Assembly (NCBI RefSeq): GCF_000178855.1
Contig: NZ_ADVG01000002.1
Location: 1,364,001 to 1,428,000 of the forward strand
Length of the DNA stretch: 64,000 nucleotides
Reading direction: 5' to 3'
Source of the DNA: Ktedonobacter racemifer DSM 44963
Lineage (GTDB): Bacteria > Chloroflexota > Ktedonobacteria > Ktedonobacterales > Ktedonobacteraceae
Below the pieces are notes generated by a model. The model was not told the DNA's origin. It saw nothing but the letters and a program-made list of their open reading frames with translations, and did not search any database. Positions 51,076 to 59,429 of this stretch are shown one piece after another. A program made the position numbers and the translations under genes. Every line of letters starts with the position of its first letter. Within the stretch, counting starts at the first letter, position 1.

Positions 51076-51270
51076 TTATCCGGGGGATGAATGGCTCTTC
51101 CTTATTTGGGGTGGATTGGGTGGAGTTGGACAGTAGGACGGATCATACCACAACAGGAATGCATCCACGGCACGCCGTACTAATTCTGCGACAGAGACCC
51201 CCTCTTTCTCAGCTTGCTCATGCAATTTTTGGTGTTGCTTTTCATTCAGGTAAATGTTTGTACGTCTCAC
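51076..51270 (-). CDS. Ribbon-helix-helix (CopG-like) small protein
   Basis: 64 residues. VRRTNIYLNEKQHQKLHEQAEKEGVSVAELVRRAVDAFL is a standard RHH DNA-binding fold. GTG 51270 has AGAGGTG just upstream; an ATG at 51294 is the alternative. It is divergent from tnpB, 76 bases away, inside the element. Thus it may repress tnpB or the omega-RNA (inference). Confidence 0.65.
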   Translation of the reverse strand: MRRTNIYLNEKQHQKLHEQAEKEGVSVAELVRRAVDAFLLWYDPSYCPTPPNPPQIRKSHSSPG

Positions 51271-51346
51271 TCTTTCACCTCTTGCATACATCAAAATTTT
51301 GATGTATAATTAGAGCATCACACAGAGGGAAGGAGCAAGGGGCGCA

Positions 51347-52474
51347 ATGCTCATCTACGAATATAAGATTGATGGCACCAAGGCACAATACGCCGCCATT
51401 GATGAAGCTATTCGCAGTGTGCAGTTCATTCGCAATACGTGCCTCCGCTTGTGGATGGATGACCACGCCACCAGGAATGACTTGCAAATGTATTGCGCTC
51501 TCCTTGCCAAAGAACACCCCTTTGTCTTTTCGCTCAATTCTCAGGCTCGTCAAGCCAGTGCGGATCGGGCGTGGTCTGCCATTGTACGCTTCTATGACAA
51601 CTGCAAACAGAACAAGCCCGGCAAGAAAGGCTATCCCCGTTTTCAGCACGATAACCGCTCGGTGGAGTATAAGGGGACAGGTTGGAAGTTGGACCCCGAT
51701 GGCAAACATATCACGTTCACCGATGGGTGTGGCATTGGGAGGTTGCGTTTAATCGGGAGTCGTGATCTTGCGACTCGCCCCATACCCGCCATCACTCGTG
51801 TTCGCCTCATTCGGCGTGCCGATGGGTATTATGCTCAGTTTTGTATCCAGGCACAGCGAAGGGTGGAACATGTTCCCACTGGCAAACAGGTCGGAATTGA
51901 CGTTGGGTTAAAAGCGTTCTTCACCGACTCTGAAGGGAACACCGTCGAGAATCCCCGCCACTATCGTAAGGCAGAAAATCGCCTCAAACGCTTGCAACGT
52001 CGCCTCTCACGCAAGCAAAAGAAGAGTAAAAACCGCAAAAAAGCCCGCCAAGCCGTGGCGTATGCTCATTTGAAAGTCCAAAGGCAGCGCGAAGATTTTG
52101 CCAGAAAGCAGGCAAACGTGCTCGTCACATCTCACGATTTGATTGCCTTTGAAGAGTTGCAGATTCGCAATATGGTGAGGAACAGGCACCTTGCCAAGAG
52201 TATCCACGATGCTGGATGGGAGCAATTTCTGCTTTGGGTCAAGTATTATGCAGCGATACATACAATCCCTGTCATAGCAGTCTCCCCACACTATACGAGT
52301 CAAGAGTGTTCTACATGTGGCACACTCGTGAAGAAAACCTTGAGTGTGCGCACACATGTGTGTGCGGGGTGTGGTGTGGTCTTAGACAGGGATCATAACG
52401 CCGCATTGAACATTTTGCAAAAGGCTCTCAGTACCGTAGGGCATACGGGAACTGATGCACCTGTGAGTGCATGA
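51347..52474 (+). CDS. tnpB: TnpB RNA-guided nuclease (IS605 OrfB)
   Basis: 375 residues. An N-terminal HTH/beta-barrel part is followed by the RuvC-like domain with Asp185 in GIDVGLKAFF, Glu in AFEELQIRNM and Asp in VLDRDHNAALN. The zinc finger CSTCG..CAGCG sits between the last two. All catalytic residues are present, so it should be an active omega-RNA-guided DNA nuclease. GGAGCAAGGGG lies upstream of ATG 51347. The right end of the element encodes a probable guide. Confidence 0.9.
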   Translation: MLIYEYKIDGTKAQYAAIDEAIRSVQFIRNTCLRLWMDDHATRNDLQMYCALLAKEHPFVFSLNSQARQASADRAWSAIVRFYDNCKQNKPGKKGYPRFQHDNRSVEYKGTGWKLDPDGKHITFTDGCGIGRLRLIGSRDLATRPIPAITRVRLIRRADGYYAQFCIQAQRRVEHVPTGKQVGIDVGLKAFFTDSEGNTVENPRHYRKAENRLKRLQRRLSRKQKKSKNRKKARQAVAYAHLKVQRQREDFARKQANVLVTSHDLIAFEELQIRNMVRNRHLAKSIHDAGWEQFLLWVKYYAAIHTIPVIAVSPHYTSQECSTCGTLVKKTLSVRTHVCAGCGVVLDRDHNAALNILQKALSTVGHTGTDAPVSA

Positions 52475-52578
52475 AACGCTTCTGGACAGGAAGGCCTCTA
52501 CACTGTCTCAGCAATGGGATGGTGCAAGTCACCTGGATGAAGGAAGAATCCCCCTGGATTTATCTGGGGGAGTGTCAA
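52440..52578 (+). ncRNA. Probable omega-RNA scaffold at the right end of the TnpB element
   Basis: The sequence after tnpB runs to GAATCCCCC, a TCCCCC..GGGGGA stem (52549-52571) and GTGTCAA, the usual 3' end of IS605 elements. In TnpB systems this RNA overlaps the gene end and its last bases continue into flanking DNA, which serves as guide (52579-52598 here). The 5' limit is a guess. Confidence 0.65.
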
Positions 52579-54044
52579 GATAGCCTCTTGAAGCTTATAT
52601 TATCCGGCACAACCGTTCCTGATCCCACCGGTAACAACTCGGCATCGTCGATGTGAAGCCTCGTAAAGGCGATTTTTTCGTTCCACACCTTTCTTAGGAG
52701 ATCCTTGAAGAAACCAATATTGAGGAATTCGCCTGGGCAACGGCGGTATCCGAAGCCGAATGGCGCATACCCGGTGGCGTCACACACCGGATAGGCTTGG
52801 TCGCCGACACGCGCATACACGGCGCCGAACGCACTATTGGTTATCGAAACCTGCCGTCCGTCCTTGACGTGAAAGACTTCCTTGCTGAAGGGACATTGGG
52901 CCAACCCGACTTGCTTGCATCTGGCCTCGTCGTTCTGTTCACTCGTCGGAGCCTGCTTATAGCGATCCGGGTCGAAGTCATTCGGGTTGTTCCAGTGAAG
53001 AGGGTCTCTGCTAGTTTCCAGATGAGGCGTAACAATGGTGCTAAAGCCAGTGTCTCCAGTATGAAAAGCTTGTTCCTGAGCAGACAGCATTGAGGCGCTG
53101 CCTGCGTTGGGCGAGATGGTCCGGAACAATTCCATCACTAAACGATCAAGCCGTGTGAACGCGGAGTTGTCCGTTTCGTCGGGGCCATACCTCATTGCCT
53201 TTTCAAACCACGAGCGAACAGTTTGGTCCCCATTTGTTTCCTCCAGACGGGCCATCGTGTTGTAGAACATCTTGCCCCACTGGCTGAACGCAATAAAGTT
53301 GTGGAAGCACTCGAAGACAATGTCCTTCCTCCTGAAGTTCTCTCCTAGCGCACCGTTCTTGAGCCAGTAGTAGACCATGGTCTTCTCTGGATTGGGCACA
53401 CGGCTGTCGATTATATCTTGCACCCGCTGGTCAATCCAGTCCTTGAGGAGTGGACGGAGCTGGCGCACACGCATGTAGCTGTCATGGACGATCTGCAGGG
53501 TCGGGTACCAGAAGCCGAGGACGACCATGAAGCTCTGCCCGATCTGCCTGACTTCGGGCGGAATGTCGTCCCCCGCGATGCCGAGATGCAGGTTCCAGTA
53601 CAAGTCGAAGTATTTTTGATAGTACTGTTGCATCAGTGGCTTACCTTCGTTCGGTTCGTCGAAGAGGGCATCGAGGAAGCGTTTGATCTTGTCTGAGTAC
53701 ATCGGACCATACAGATCCGGCGTGAGAGCCGAGTAGTAGATCCTTTTTCTCTCGTTGTTTGGTCCACGCTTCTGGTACCCTCGGAAGAAGACCGCGGATC
53801 CCTCCTCTTCCACATTTGGCTTCCAATGGTCGTAGAACATCCCGAAGAAGTGAGCCGGCAACGCCATCTCCTTGCTAAAGGTGAGGTCGATCGTGGAAAG
53901 CAGGGGCCGTTCGCCCTGATATGTCGCGCTGAGAAAAAACGGCTTCACGGCCCCCTGGACATAGGCCGGGTTGAAGGTGGACGGCATCATCCTGGTGTCG
54001 GGTGGCCTGTCTTGCCGTTCGGTCGTTTTTGATGGATCACTCAT
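52575..54044 (-). CDS. Cytochrome P450
   Basis: 489 residues, cytoplasmic. The heme-binding loop is FGFGYRRCPGEFLNIG with the cysteine ligand near residue 450, and the meander precedes it (NPNDFDPDRY). The K-helix-like ETSRDPLHW is unusual, and a clear I-helix A/G-G-x-D/E-T is not seen, so the family is atypical. ATG 54044 has AAGGAG upstream. The stop codon at 52575-52577 lies inside the right end of the TnpB element, so the insertion reset the C-terminus by at least one codon. No ferredoxin gene is near. Confidence 0.8.
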   Translation of the reverse strand: MSDPSKTTERQDRPPDTRMMPSTFNPAYVQGAVKPFFLSATYQGERPLLSTIDLTFSKEMALPAHFFGMFYDHWKPNVEEEGSAVFFRGYQKRGPNNERKRIYYSALTPDLYGPMYSDKIKRFLDALFDEPNEGKPLMQQYYQKYFDLYWNLHLGIAGDDIPPEVRQIGQSFMVVLGFWYPTLQIVHDSYMRVRQLRPLLKDWIDQRVQDIIDSRVPNPEKTMVYYWLKNGALGENFRRKDIVFECFHNFIAFSQWGKMFYNTMARLEETNGDQTVRSWFEKAMRYGPDETDNSAFTRLDRLVMELFRTISPNAGSASMLSAQEQAFHTGDTGFSTIVTPHLETSRDPLHWNNPNDFDPDRYKQAPTSEQNDEARCKQVGLAQCPFSKEVFHVKDGRQVSITNSAFGAVYARVGDQAYPVCDATGYAPFGFGYRRCPGEFLNIGFFKDLLRKVWNEKIAFTRLHIDDAELLPVGSGTVVPDNISFKRLS

Positions 54045-54273
54045 GTTCTGCTCCTTATTGATTGAGAGACCATAGAAGTCACGATATTCATCCGAGTGTG
54101 GACTTGACCCGAAAAGCATGAGTCAAGACCATCCCGAGAAAAGAACAGTGAAAAAGAGACTCATTTTAGCTGCCGGCAAAACGAAAGCTTATTTTGTGGG
54201 CCGCTCATGGTTGTTTCCCTCGATGGGTCGCGGGTTCGATCACTGAACGTCCGCGTCGAAAGGTGGGCAACGC

Positions 54274-54906
54274 TTAGAAATCTGCAGCCACCTTCTTTGC
54301 CTCCTCCTGACCACGCGCGATGGCCTCTTCCCCCTTCTCTTTCCCGCCCCACGTCGTGCCTTCCACCACCAGCGTCTGAACTTCCTTGACCCCGAGAAAC
54401 TTCAGCCAGAAATCGATGTATCCTTTCTGATGGTCGAACCGGGAAGCGGGCGTCGGCGAATCTTCCGCGTAGGTCCCGCCTCGCACATAGACCACGAAAG
54501 CGCGGGGCGTTTTCAGCAAAGGGCCATACTCGATGCCGTCATAGGTAAAGAGCATGTTCCGCTGACAGACCAGATCAATCAATTGCTTCAGTTTGTAAGG
54601 GTAGGCGAAGTTCCACATGGGCACACCGAGCACGATGCGGTCTGCTTGCTGGAAGCGAACCGCCAACTCCTGGATTTTGTTCCAGACGGCGGTCTCGGTT
54701 TGGTCCATCGGTTCTTTGTTCACACCTTTGTACTTCGCCCCGATGGCCTCCTGGTCGAAGTCCGGCAGCCTTTCCTCCCAGACATTCAAGGTATCGACCA
54801 TGACCCCAGGACAAGCCTGACGGTAGGCTTCGAGGAAGGCGCTGGTGACGGCGATAGACGCAGACCTGGATCCGCGCGGAGAGGATTCGATGTTGAGTAG
54901 ACGCAT
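54274..54906 (-). CDS. azoR: FMN-dependent NADH-azoreductase
   Basis: A 210-residue flavodoxin-fold protein. NIESSPRGSRSAS binds the FMN phosphate, VPMWNFAYPYKLKQLIDL and VYVRGGTYAEDSP surround the isoalloxazine, and the protein has AzoR length. It reduces quinones and azo compounds with NADH. ATG 54906 is the start that matches the family. It lies 230 bases upstream of the P450 gene and might be cotranscribed. Confidence 0.88.
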   Translation of the reverse strand: MRLLNIESSPRGSRSASIAVTSAFLEAYRQACPGVMVDTLNVWEERLPDFDQEAIGAKYKGVNKEPMDQTETAVWNKIQELAVRFQQADRIVLGVPMWNFAYPYKLKQLIDLVCQRNMLFTYDGIEYGPLLKTPRAFVVYVRGGTYAEDSPTPASRFDHQKGYIDFWLKFLGVKEVQTLVVEGTTWGGKEKGEEAIARGQEEAKKVAADF

Positions 54907-55137
54907 GACCTGGCCTCGCAAATGGGCTGTCACTAGAAAGACTCGATTCTGTCAATTTGGGATTAAACTGGTGATTTCTTTCGTAATTATCCTGTGGGTG
55001 AGTTGTCTCCTTAACTGTAGGTGTTTAAATTCCGCCAGTTTAAAATTTGTGTTTACAGACACTCTTGGAGGGAAAGAAACGTTTCTCTCCCGATGAAATT
55101 TGCTCATGGAATGAGCTTGTACTTCTCTTCCCTTCCA
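54907..55137. other. Gap without a gene
   Basis: An A/T-rich stretch between azoR and the end of the tnsA relic; no frame or palindrome of note. Confidence 0.4.
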
Positions 55138-55942
55138 TCATGGACAGATTAATGAACTCGGGAGAGGATCAGGCAGAATAGGGGGAGAAGTGGGATCGAG
55201 CAAGGCAAGCGGCGTTGTATGATCCAAAACGATTTCAGAGAGATCGACAAGGAGCCGACCTACTGCCGCAGCATCTCCAACCAATTTCCACACAGCAGCC
55301 TCAACTTCTCCTTCAGACCAACGAGTACCAAAACGCTGGATGAGTTCATTTACGCTATATGTCTCGCCCCCAAGGCCACTGAGCGGGTAGCGTTGTTACG
55401 ATTTCCTGGTAGGTGGAAAATGATCGACGACGTGCATGCAGATAAATCAGATTGTAGTGGCGGCACTCCGAAAGGTTCTCATTCGTACCAAGCCAATAGA
55501 CTCCTCCTTTCAGTTGTGCAAGACGCTGGGCTGCTTCTGCTTTTGCGATTGCTCGCCTCTGGCTTTTTTCCTCCTCGCGGCCAGCTTCTGCGATGAGCAG
55601 CCCTCCATCGCAAAGGGTACCAATAAAATCTGGTAAATATTTATGAGCTTTTCCCTCGTAGAAGTAGTCGATGGGATAAGGAGTCCCGAGGGGGACAGCA
55701 ATATGATGGGCCGGAACAAAGGCTTCGCTCGCGTCTCCACGTTGGTAGCAACGAACATGAGGATGATATTCTAAGTAGATCGAAAGTCGTTGCTCTAAAA
55801 GAGTCGTATATGGCACTCGGACGCGATGGTCATCACCAGTCTTGCGACTGGGCACATAACCGGAGACGGACTTTCCAGCAATCTTGAACACATCAAGACC
55901 TGGTGTTCCAGCACACGTTGAGGGCGTTTGCTGAGTCTCCAT
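55138..55942 (-). pseudogene. TnsA-like transposon endonuclease with a frameshift
   Basis: From ATG 55942 the frame gives the nuclease domain (VPYTTLLEQRLSIYLEYHP, HKYLPDFIGTLCDGGLLIAEAG) and stops at 55355. A second frame, shifted by one base near 55378-55388 beside a run of five G, continues with GGETYSVNELIQRFGTRWSEGEVEAAVWKLVGDA and LDHTTPLALLDP..ILPDPL, the C-terminal winged helix of TnsA. The PD..E-x-K motif reads PDF..EAG, so the lysine is missing. Either base loss or a programmed shift is possible; decay is more likely. Confidence 0.7.
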
Positions 55943-56101
55943 CACATTCCTTCTCTCGTACGACGGACATATCAGATGTATGAATTTACACATATCAATT
56001 ATTCGCCCGCCTACCAAACAGAGCAAAAGAGAATGCAACTGTTTCCAAAAAAGGAGGAAAAAGGGATCAACCATGGGCAAAACGCCACGCTTTCGGGCTT
56101 C

Positions 56102-56130
56102 TTGACAGATGAGAACGTTTGTCCTATACT
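56102..56130 (+). promoter_or_regulatory. Strong promoter of the second tnpB
   Basis: TTGACA (56102-56107), a 17-base spacer and TATACT (56125-56130). Confidence 0.7.
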
Positions 56131-56166
56131 GAAGAACATATGAGGCAAAAGAAAGAGCAGAACCGT

Positions 56167-57330
56167 ATGATTCGCGCCCATAAGATCAGACTGCATCCCA
56201 CAGCTGAACAGGCAGTGTACTTTGCCAAAGCCGCTGGCACTGCTCGCTTTGTGTGGAACTGGGCGCTGGCTGAGTGGAACCAGCAATATGAGGCCGGAGA
56301 AAAACCCACTGCTTACAAGCTCAAGAAGCAATTCAACGAGATCAGACGCGAGCAATTCCCCTGGACCTGGGAAGTGACCAAGAATGCCTCTGATCAGCCC
56401 TTTCTAGAGTTGGGCAGGGCATTCGCCGCGTTTTTTGAGGGACATGCTCACCGTCCACGCTTCAAGAGCAAAAAGCGCAGCAGGCCAAGCTTCTATCTTG
56501 CTAACGATCAATTTGAGCTGGGTGATCATCGGATCTGGGTCCCCAAGCTCGGATGGGTGAATATGGCAGAGAAGGTACGCTTTGTCGGGAAGATCACAGG
56601 CGCACGTATCACCAAAACGGCAGATTGGTGGTTTGTTTCCATTCAGGTCGAAATGCCTGACCCTATCTCTGTGAAGAGACCGGCGGCTATTGGCATCGAT
56701 GTGGGGCTCAATCGGCTGGCAACCTTGAGTACAGGAGAGGAAGTTGAGAACCAAGCCTTCCTCAAAACGGCGCTTAAGAAACTGCGCCAGGCGAACAAAC
56801 GGTTGCATCGTCGCAAACCGGGATCAAAAAACCGCGAGAAAGCACGCAGGCAGGTGGCACGACTGCATTATCGCATCACCTCTTTAAGAGATGATGTCCT
56901 CCACAAGCTCACGACCGGGCTAGCAAATTGCTATGGAATCATTGGCATTGAAGATCTCAATCTCAAAGGATTGCTCAAGAATCGCACGCTTGCCCGTTCG
57001 TTCTCGGATGCGGCTTTAGGCAAGCTCTTGTCCTTGCTCACCACGAAAGTGGAGCAGCGTGGTGGGCAAGTGATCAAGGTAGATCGCTTCTTTGCTTCCA
57101 GCAAAACGTGCCACGGTTGCGGGTGGAAGTGGGAAGACATGCAGCTTTCTGATCGGGTGTTTCTCTGCCAAAACGCGCACTGCGCCTATTATCAATTCTC
57201 CCAGGAGAGAGATCGCAATGCGGCCTTGAATATTTTGGGTGAAGCCCTTCGCTTGATCGGGCTGATTGATCAAGTCGTCAGCGGTACTGGCTCGGACGAG
57301 GACGGAAACTTGGCTGTGGACTTGACGTAA
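56167..57330 (+). CDS. tnpB: Second TnpB nuclease
   Basis: 387 residues, only distantly related to the first. RuvC residues are visible as Asp in GIDVGLNRLA, Glu in GIEDLNLKG and Asp in SQERDRNAALN. The zinc finger CHGCGWKW..CQNAHC has a modified second half. ATG 56167 (MIRAHKIRLHPT) matches the usual TnpB start; ATG 56140 would give a longer form. No TnpA gene is near. A hairpin GTAAAAC..GTTTTAC at about 57393-57421 may mark its right end. Confidence 0.85.
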   Translation: MIRAHKIRLHPTAEQAVYFAKAAGTARFVWNWALAEWNQQYEAGEKPTAYKLKKQFNEIRREQFPWTWEVTKNASDQPFLELGRAFAAFFEGHAHRPRFKSKKRSRPSFYLANDQFELGDHRIWVPKLGWVNMAEKVRFVGKITGARITKTADWWFVSIQVEMPDPISVKRPAAIGIDVGLNRLATLSTGEEVENQAFLKTALKKLRQANKRLHRRKPGSKNREKARRQVARLHYRITSLRDDVLHKLTTGLANCYGIIGIEDLNLKGLLKNRTLARSFSDAALGKLLSLLTTKVEQRGGQVIKVDRFFASSKTCHGCGWKWEDMQLSDRVFLCQNAHCAYYQFSQERDRNAALNILGEALRLIGLIDQVVSGTGSDEDGNLAVDLT

Positions 57331-57542
57331 GACCAAAAAGGCTCATGGGTCTTGAGGCTGTTGGGAATGAAGCAGCAACAACGAACGATGCAGTAAAACT
57401 GTGCTTGCATATGTTTTACTACATTTATCGGAGCAGGAGAGATGAGTGCGAGCCATGAAAAACTCAGCTTCGTTTTGCGGGGAAAGAGCGATAATCTGCA
57501 CTCATCTTTGGAGACGGCCAACGCGCCTGCTATGGTTGTGTA
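57331..57542. other. Gap after the second tnpB
   Basis: It contains the hairpin noted for the tnpB end and presumably its omega-RNA end. No gene. Confidence 0.4.
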
Positions 57543-57603
57543 TTCGAAGTTTCAGACAAACCTTCGAAGTTTCAGGCAAAATTTCTTCGAAGTTTCGGAC
57601 AAA
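57543..57603 (+). repeat. Three TTCGAAGTTTCRGRCAAA repeats, right cluster
   Basis: Copies start at 57543, 57563 and 57586. Followed by TTTCTGTGGTTCTGTAGTTTGTC (57640-57662) and TTCTGTAGTTTCTGTAGTTTGC (57727-57748). They look like binding-site arrays at a transposon end. Confidence 0.65.
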
Positions 57604-57760
57604 ATACCAAATATTTTCACGCCTTTCCCCAGCTTTAGTTTCTGTGGTTCTGTAGTTTGTCTTTTCGTTCCGCCTGGGAAGCGGAGTATAGTATCAAAAA
57701 TGAGCTAAAATTTGTGGTTTTGGGGCTTCTGTAGTTTCTGTAGTTTGCGGGCAACAAAAA

Positions 57761-57791
57761 ACCAGGGACCCCCTGCACGGGTATCCCTGGT
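57761..57791 (-). terminator. Terminator of the 57808-58799 gene group
   Basis: ACCAGGGA (57761-57768) pairs with TCCCTGGT (57784-57791); on the minus strand T6 follows. Confidence 0.7.
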
Positions 57792-57807
57792 CATAAAGCG
57801 ATAGAGA

Positions 57808-58215
57808 TTAGAGGGGTTCTTTTGCGCGAGCCAGGTGCCCATCGATCACTTTTATGCTATTGATGTTGTGCTCTAAAACGTCATCACTCAGCGCCCTCAG
57901 ATCAATCAGGTCTGGCGCGAGCGTTGCCGCCTCGCGTACGTTGATACTTTTTACTTTGATGGCGGCCTCAATGCGGATATGCAGAATATATTCCCGGAGC
58001 AGCGGAGCTGGTACTGGTTCAACGTGTTTGAGTCGGTAAATCTCGGGAGCCTCCTCTACAATCTGAGTGCTTGGGAAATACGGTTTACCGTCTGCATCGT
58101 AACAGAGCAGCTTGCCTTCGATGCTTCCGATAAAGACATTGTTCTTCTCATCTCTCCCCAGGATCTGCACGAAGCTGTTGCTTTCGGTTTGATACCAGCA
58201 GTTCACTTTGAGCAT
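57808..58215 (-). CDS. Small protein of unknown function
   Basis: 135 residues. The N-terminal half is beta-rich (FVQILGRDEKNNVFIGSIEGKLLCYDADGKPYF) and the C-terminal half helical. AGGAG precedes ATG 58215. Last gene of a three-gene minus-strand group with a receiver protein. The family is not recognised. Confidence 0.55.
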   Translation of the reverse strand: MLKVNCWYQTESNSFVQILGRDEKNNVFIGSIEGKLLCYDADGKPYFPSTQIVEEAPEIYRLKHVEPVPAPLLREYILHIRIEAAIKVKSINVREAATLAPDLIDLRALSDDVLEHNINSIKVIDGHLARAKEPL

Positions 58216-58219
58216 GGTG

Positions 58220-58444
58220 TCAACTCTCCTCTGGTGCGGCCAGCATATAGCAGTCAGTCCCTGGGTTGTATTGTACAACTATACCCTCGCGTTTGAGTTT
58301 TTGCGCGAGCTGATAGAATTCGAGATTTTTGTGTTTGTGTTCAAGACTGCCAATCTCCAGCTCCTGGAACGCAGCCCTTGCACGGTTCAATTCATCGATT
58401 TTCTGTTGGTGCTCCAGCTGGGGTGTTGTTTGGTGATGCGACAT
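58220..58444 (-). CDS. Small coiled-coil protein
   Basis: 74 residues, helical (KIDELNRARAAFQELEIGSLEHKHKNLEF). GAGGAGG precedes ATG 58444. It overlaps the end of the receiver gene by 53 bases and ends 4 bases before the next start. The function is unknown. Confidence 0.55.
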   Translation of the reverse strand: MSHHQTTPQLEHQQKIDELNRARAAFQELEIGSLEHKHKNLEFYQLAQKLKREGIVVQYNPGTDCYMLAAPEES

Positions 58445-58799
58445 TGGTAACCTCCTCAAGAATTTGTTGGGTCGTAAAGGGTTTGGCAAGAAACGATTTT
58501 GCGCCAGCCAAGCGCGCTTTAAGGCGATCCATGATGCCAGCATGGCGCGAGATCATGACAATGGGGATGGCGGCGAGGGCAGGTTTGGCTTTGAACTTTC
58601 GCGCGATTTCATAGCCATTGAGTTTGGGCAGGTCAATATCGAGGAAGATCAACTCAGGGAGGAGAGCCTGGGGAGAGAGAAGTTGGCGCATGGCCTCTAC
58701 GCCATCAGGGTATGACATGACCTGGTGGCCAGCACGTTGCAGGCACGTCTCAAGTATTTTGCGGATCAGTGGCGAATCATCAATGACGAGTATCCTCAT
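58392..58799 (-). CDS. Stand-alone response-regulator receiver protein
   Basis: 135 residues consisting of a single REC domain: acidic pair DD near residue 8, phosphoacceptor in LIFLDIDLP and Lys in FLAKPF. No output domain follows, as in CheY/Spo0F-type proteins. ATG 58799 has GAGGG just upstream. The kinase that feeds it is not in the window, except for the broken one at 49 kb, which is of another class. Confidence 0.82.
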   Translation of the reverse strand: MRILVIDDSPLIRKILETCLQRAGHQVMSYPDGVEAMRQLLSPQALLPELIFLDIDLPKLNGYEIARKFKAKPALAAIPIVMISRHAGIMDRLKARLAGAKSFLAKPFTTQQILEEVTNVASPNNTPAGAPTENR

Positions 58800-58944
58800 A
58801 TCCCTCACAACTTCCACACAGGGGAATACATTCCCTACAGTTACAACTGCTACCGCTACATACACTACCATTACGTTCAATCTGTTGTCAATTGGTACAC
58901 CCCCATACAATGCAAGCACAAGCACTACACATGAGGGGGTAGCT

Positions 58945-59166
58945 ATGATCAGGTTGAAAGTCAAAGAAGTTGCTGCAGAAAAGGGGATTGGTCAGGGGAA
59001 GCTGGCCAGGCTCGCCGACATGGACATCAAGACAGTTCGGCGCATCTATCAAAAGCCGACATTGCCTGTCTCAACAGAGACCCTGGATAAGATCGCAAAA
59101 GTGCTGCAGGTTGACGCTAGCACGTTATTGGAAAGCATCCCAGACGAAGAGGATCCCAATGCCTAG
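58945..59166 (+). CDS. XRE/Cro-type HTH regulator
   Basis: 73 residues, one domain: VKEVAAEKGIGQGKLARLADMDIKTVRRIYQKP and ETLDKIAKVLQVDASTLLE. GAGGGGG precedes ATG 58945. It is divergent from the receiver gene group and a candidate to control it. Confidence 0.75.
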   Translation: MIRLKVKEVAAEKGIGQGKLARLADMDIKTVRRIYQKPTLPVSTETLDKIAKVLQVDASTLLESIPDEEDPNA

Positions 59167-59255
59167 TCCTCCTTGCAGGGGTACCTTCTCCGCTGGTGTG
59201 GTGGTCTCCAAGTGAACACTTGCACTCCCCCTTTTCATTGAGCGAGATATAGCGG

Positions 59256-59429
59256 CTAATCACCTGGTAACAGTCCTGGCTGGCGTACAATTCTCGAATG
59301 GGTAATGAGCCGCTGGTTCTGCCTAGAATAGATGGGGAAAACGATCTGTGTATATGCGTAGCCGTGGTTGTCGTCGATCTCTTCATCAGAGGAACGTCCT
59401 TCCGCTAGATAGAGGCAAGCCAGGCTCAT
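59256..59429 (-). CDS. Very small protein, 57 residues
   Basis: ATG 59429 has GGAGG 11 bases upstream and opens MSLACLYLAEGRSSDEEIDD..., with composition like a real protein. No family. It converges on the HTH gene. Confidence 0.4.
   Translation of the reverse strand: MSLACLYLAEGRSSDEEIDDNHGYAYTQIVFPIYSRQNQRLITHSRIVRQPGLLPGD

Larger units (their letters stand above)
51034..52578. mobile_element. IS200/IS605-type element lacking TnpA
   Basis: A strong hairpin (ATGAAACGT..ACGTTTCAT enclosing GCGCCGC/GCGGCGC, about 51034-51074) marks the likely left side, and the typical GAATCCCCC..GGGGGAGTGTCAA end closes the right at 52578. It holds tnpB and a small RHH gene but no HUH transposase, so it needs TnpA in trans. 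Confidence 0.65.
48643..57752. mobile_element. Presumed decayed Tn7/Mu-type transposon bounded by inverted repeat clusters
   Basis: Left cluster (minus strand): TTCGAAGTTTCGGGCAAACTACCA..ATATTT (48908-48940), then TGTAGTTTCTGTACTCTGC. Right cluster (plus strand): three TTCGAAGTTTCRGRCAAA units (57543-57603), the last followed by TACCAAATATTT, then GTTTCTGTAGTTTGC. The order going outward is the same at both ends. A TnsA-like gene, frameshifted, lies inside. TnsB/TnsC-like genes are missing, so it is a relic or was moved in trans. Exact termini are not defined. Confidence 0.5.

Noticed and set aside
59117..59386. Minus-strand frame of 89 codons
   Set aside because: No ribosome site. The shorter frame 59256-59429 in another phase has a proper GGAGG site, so that one is listed instead.
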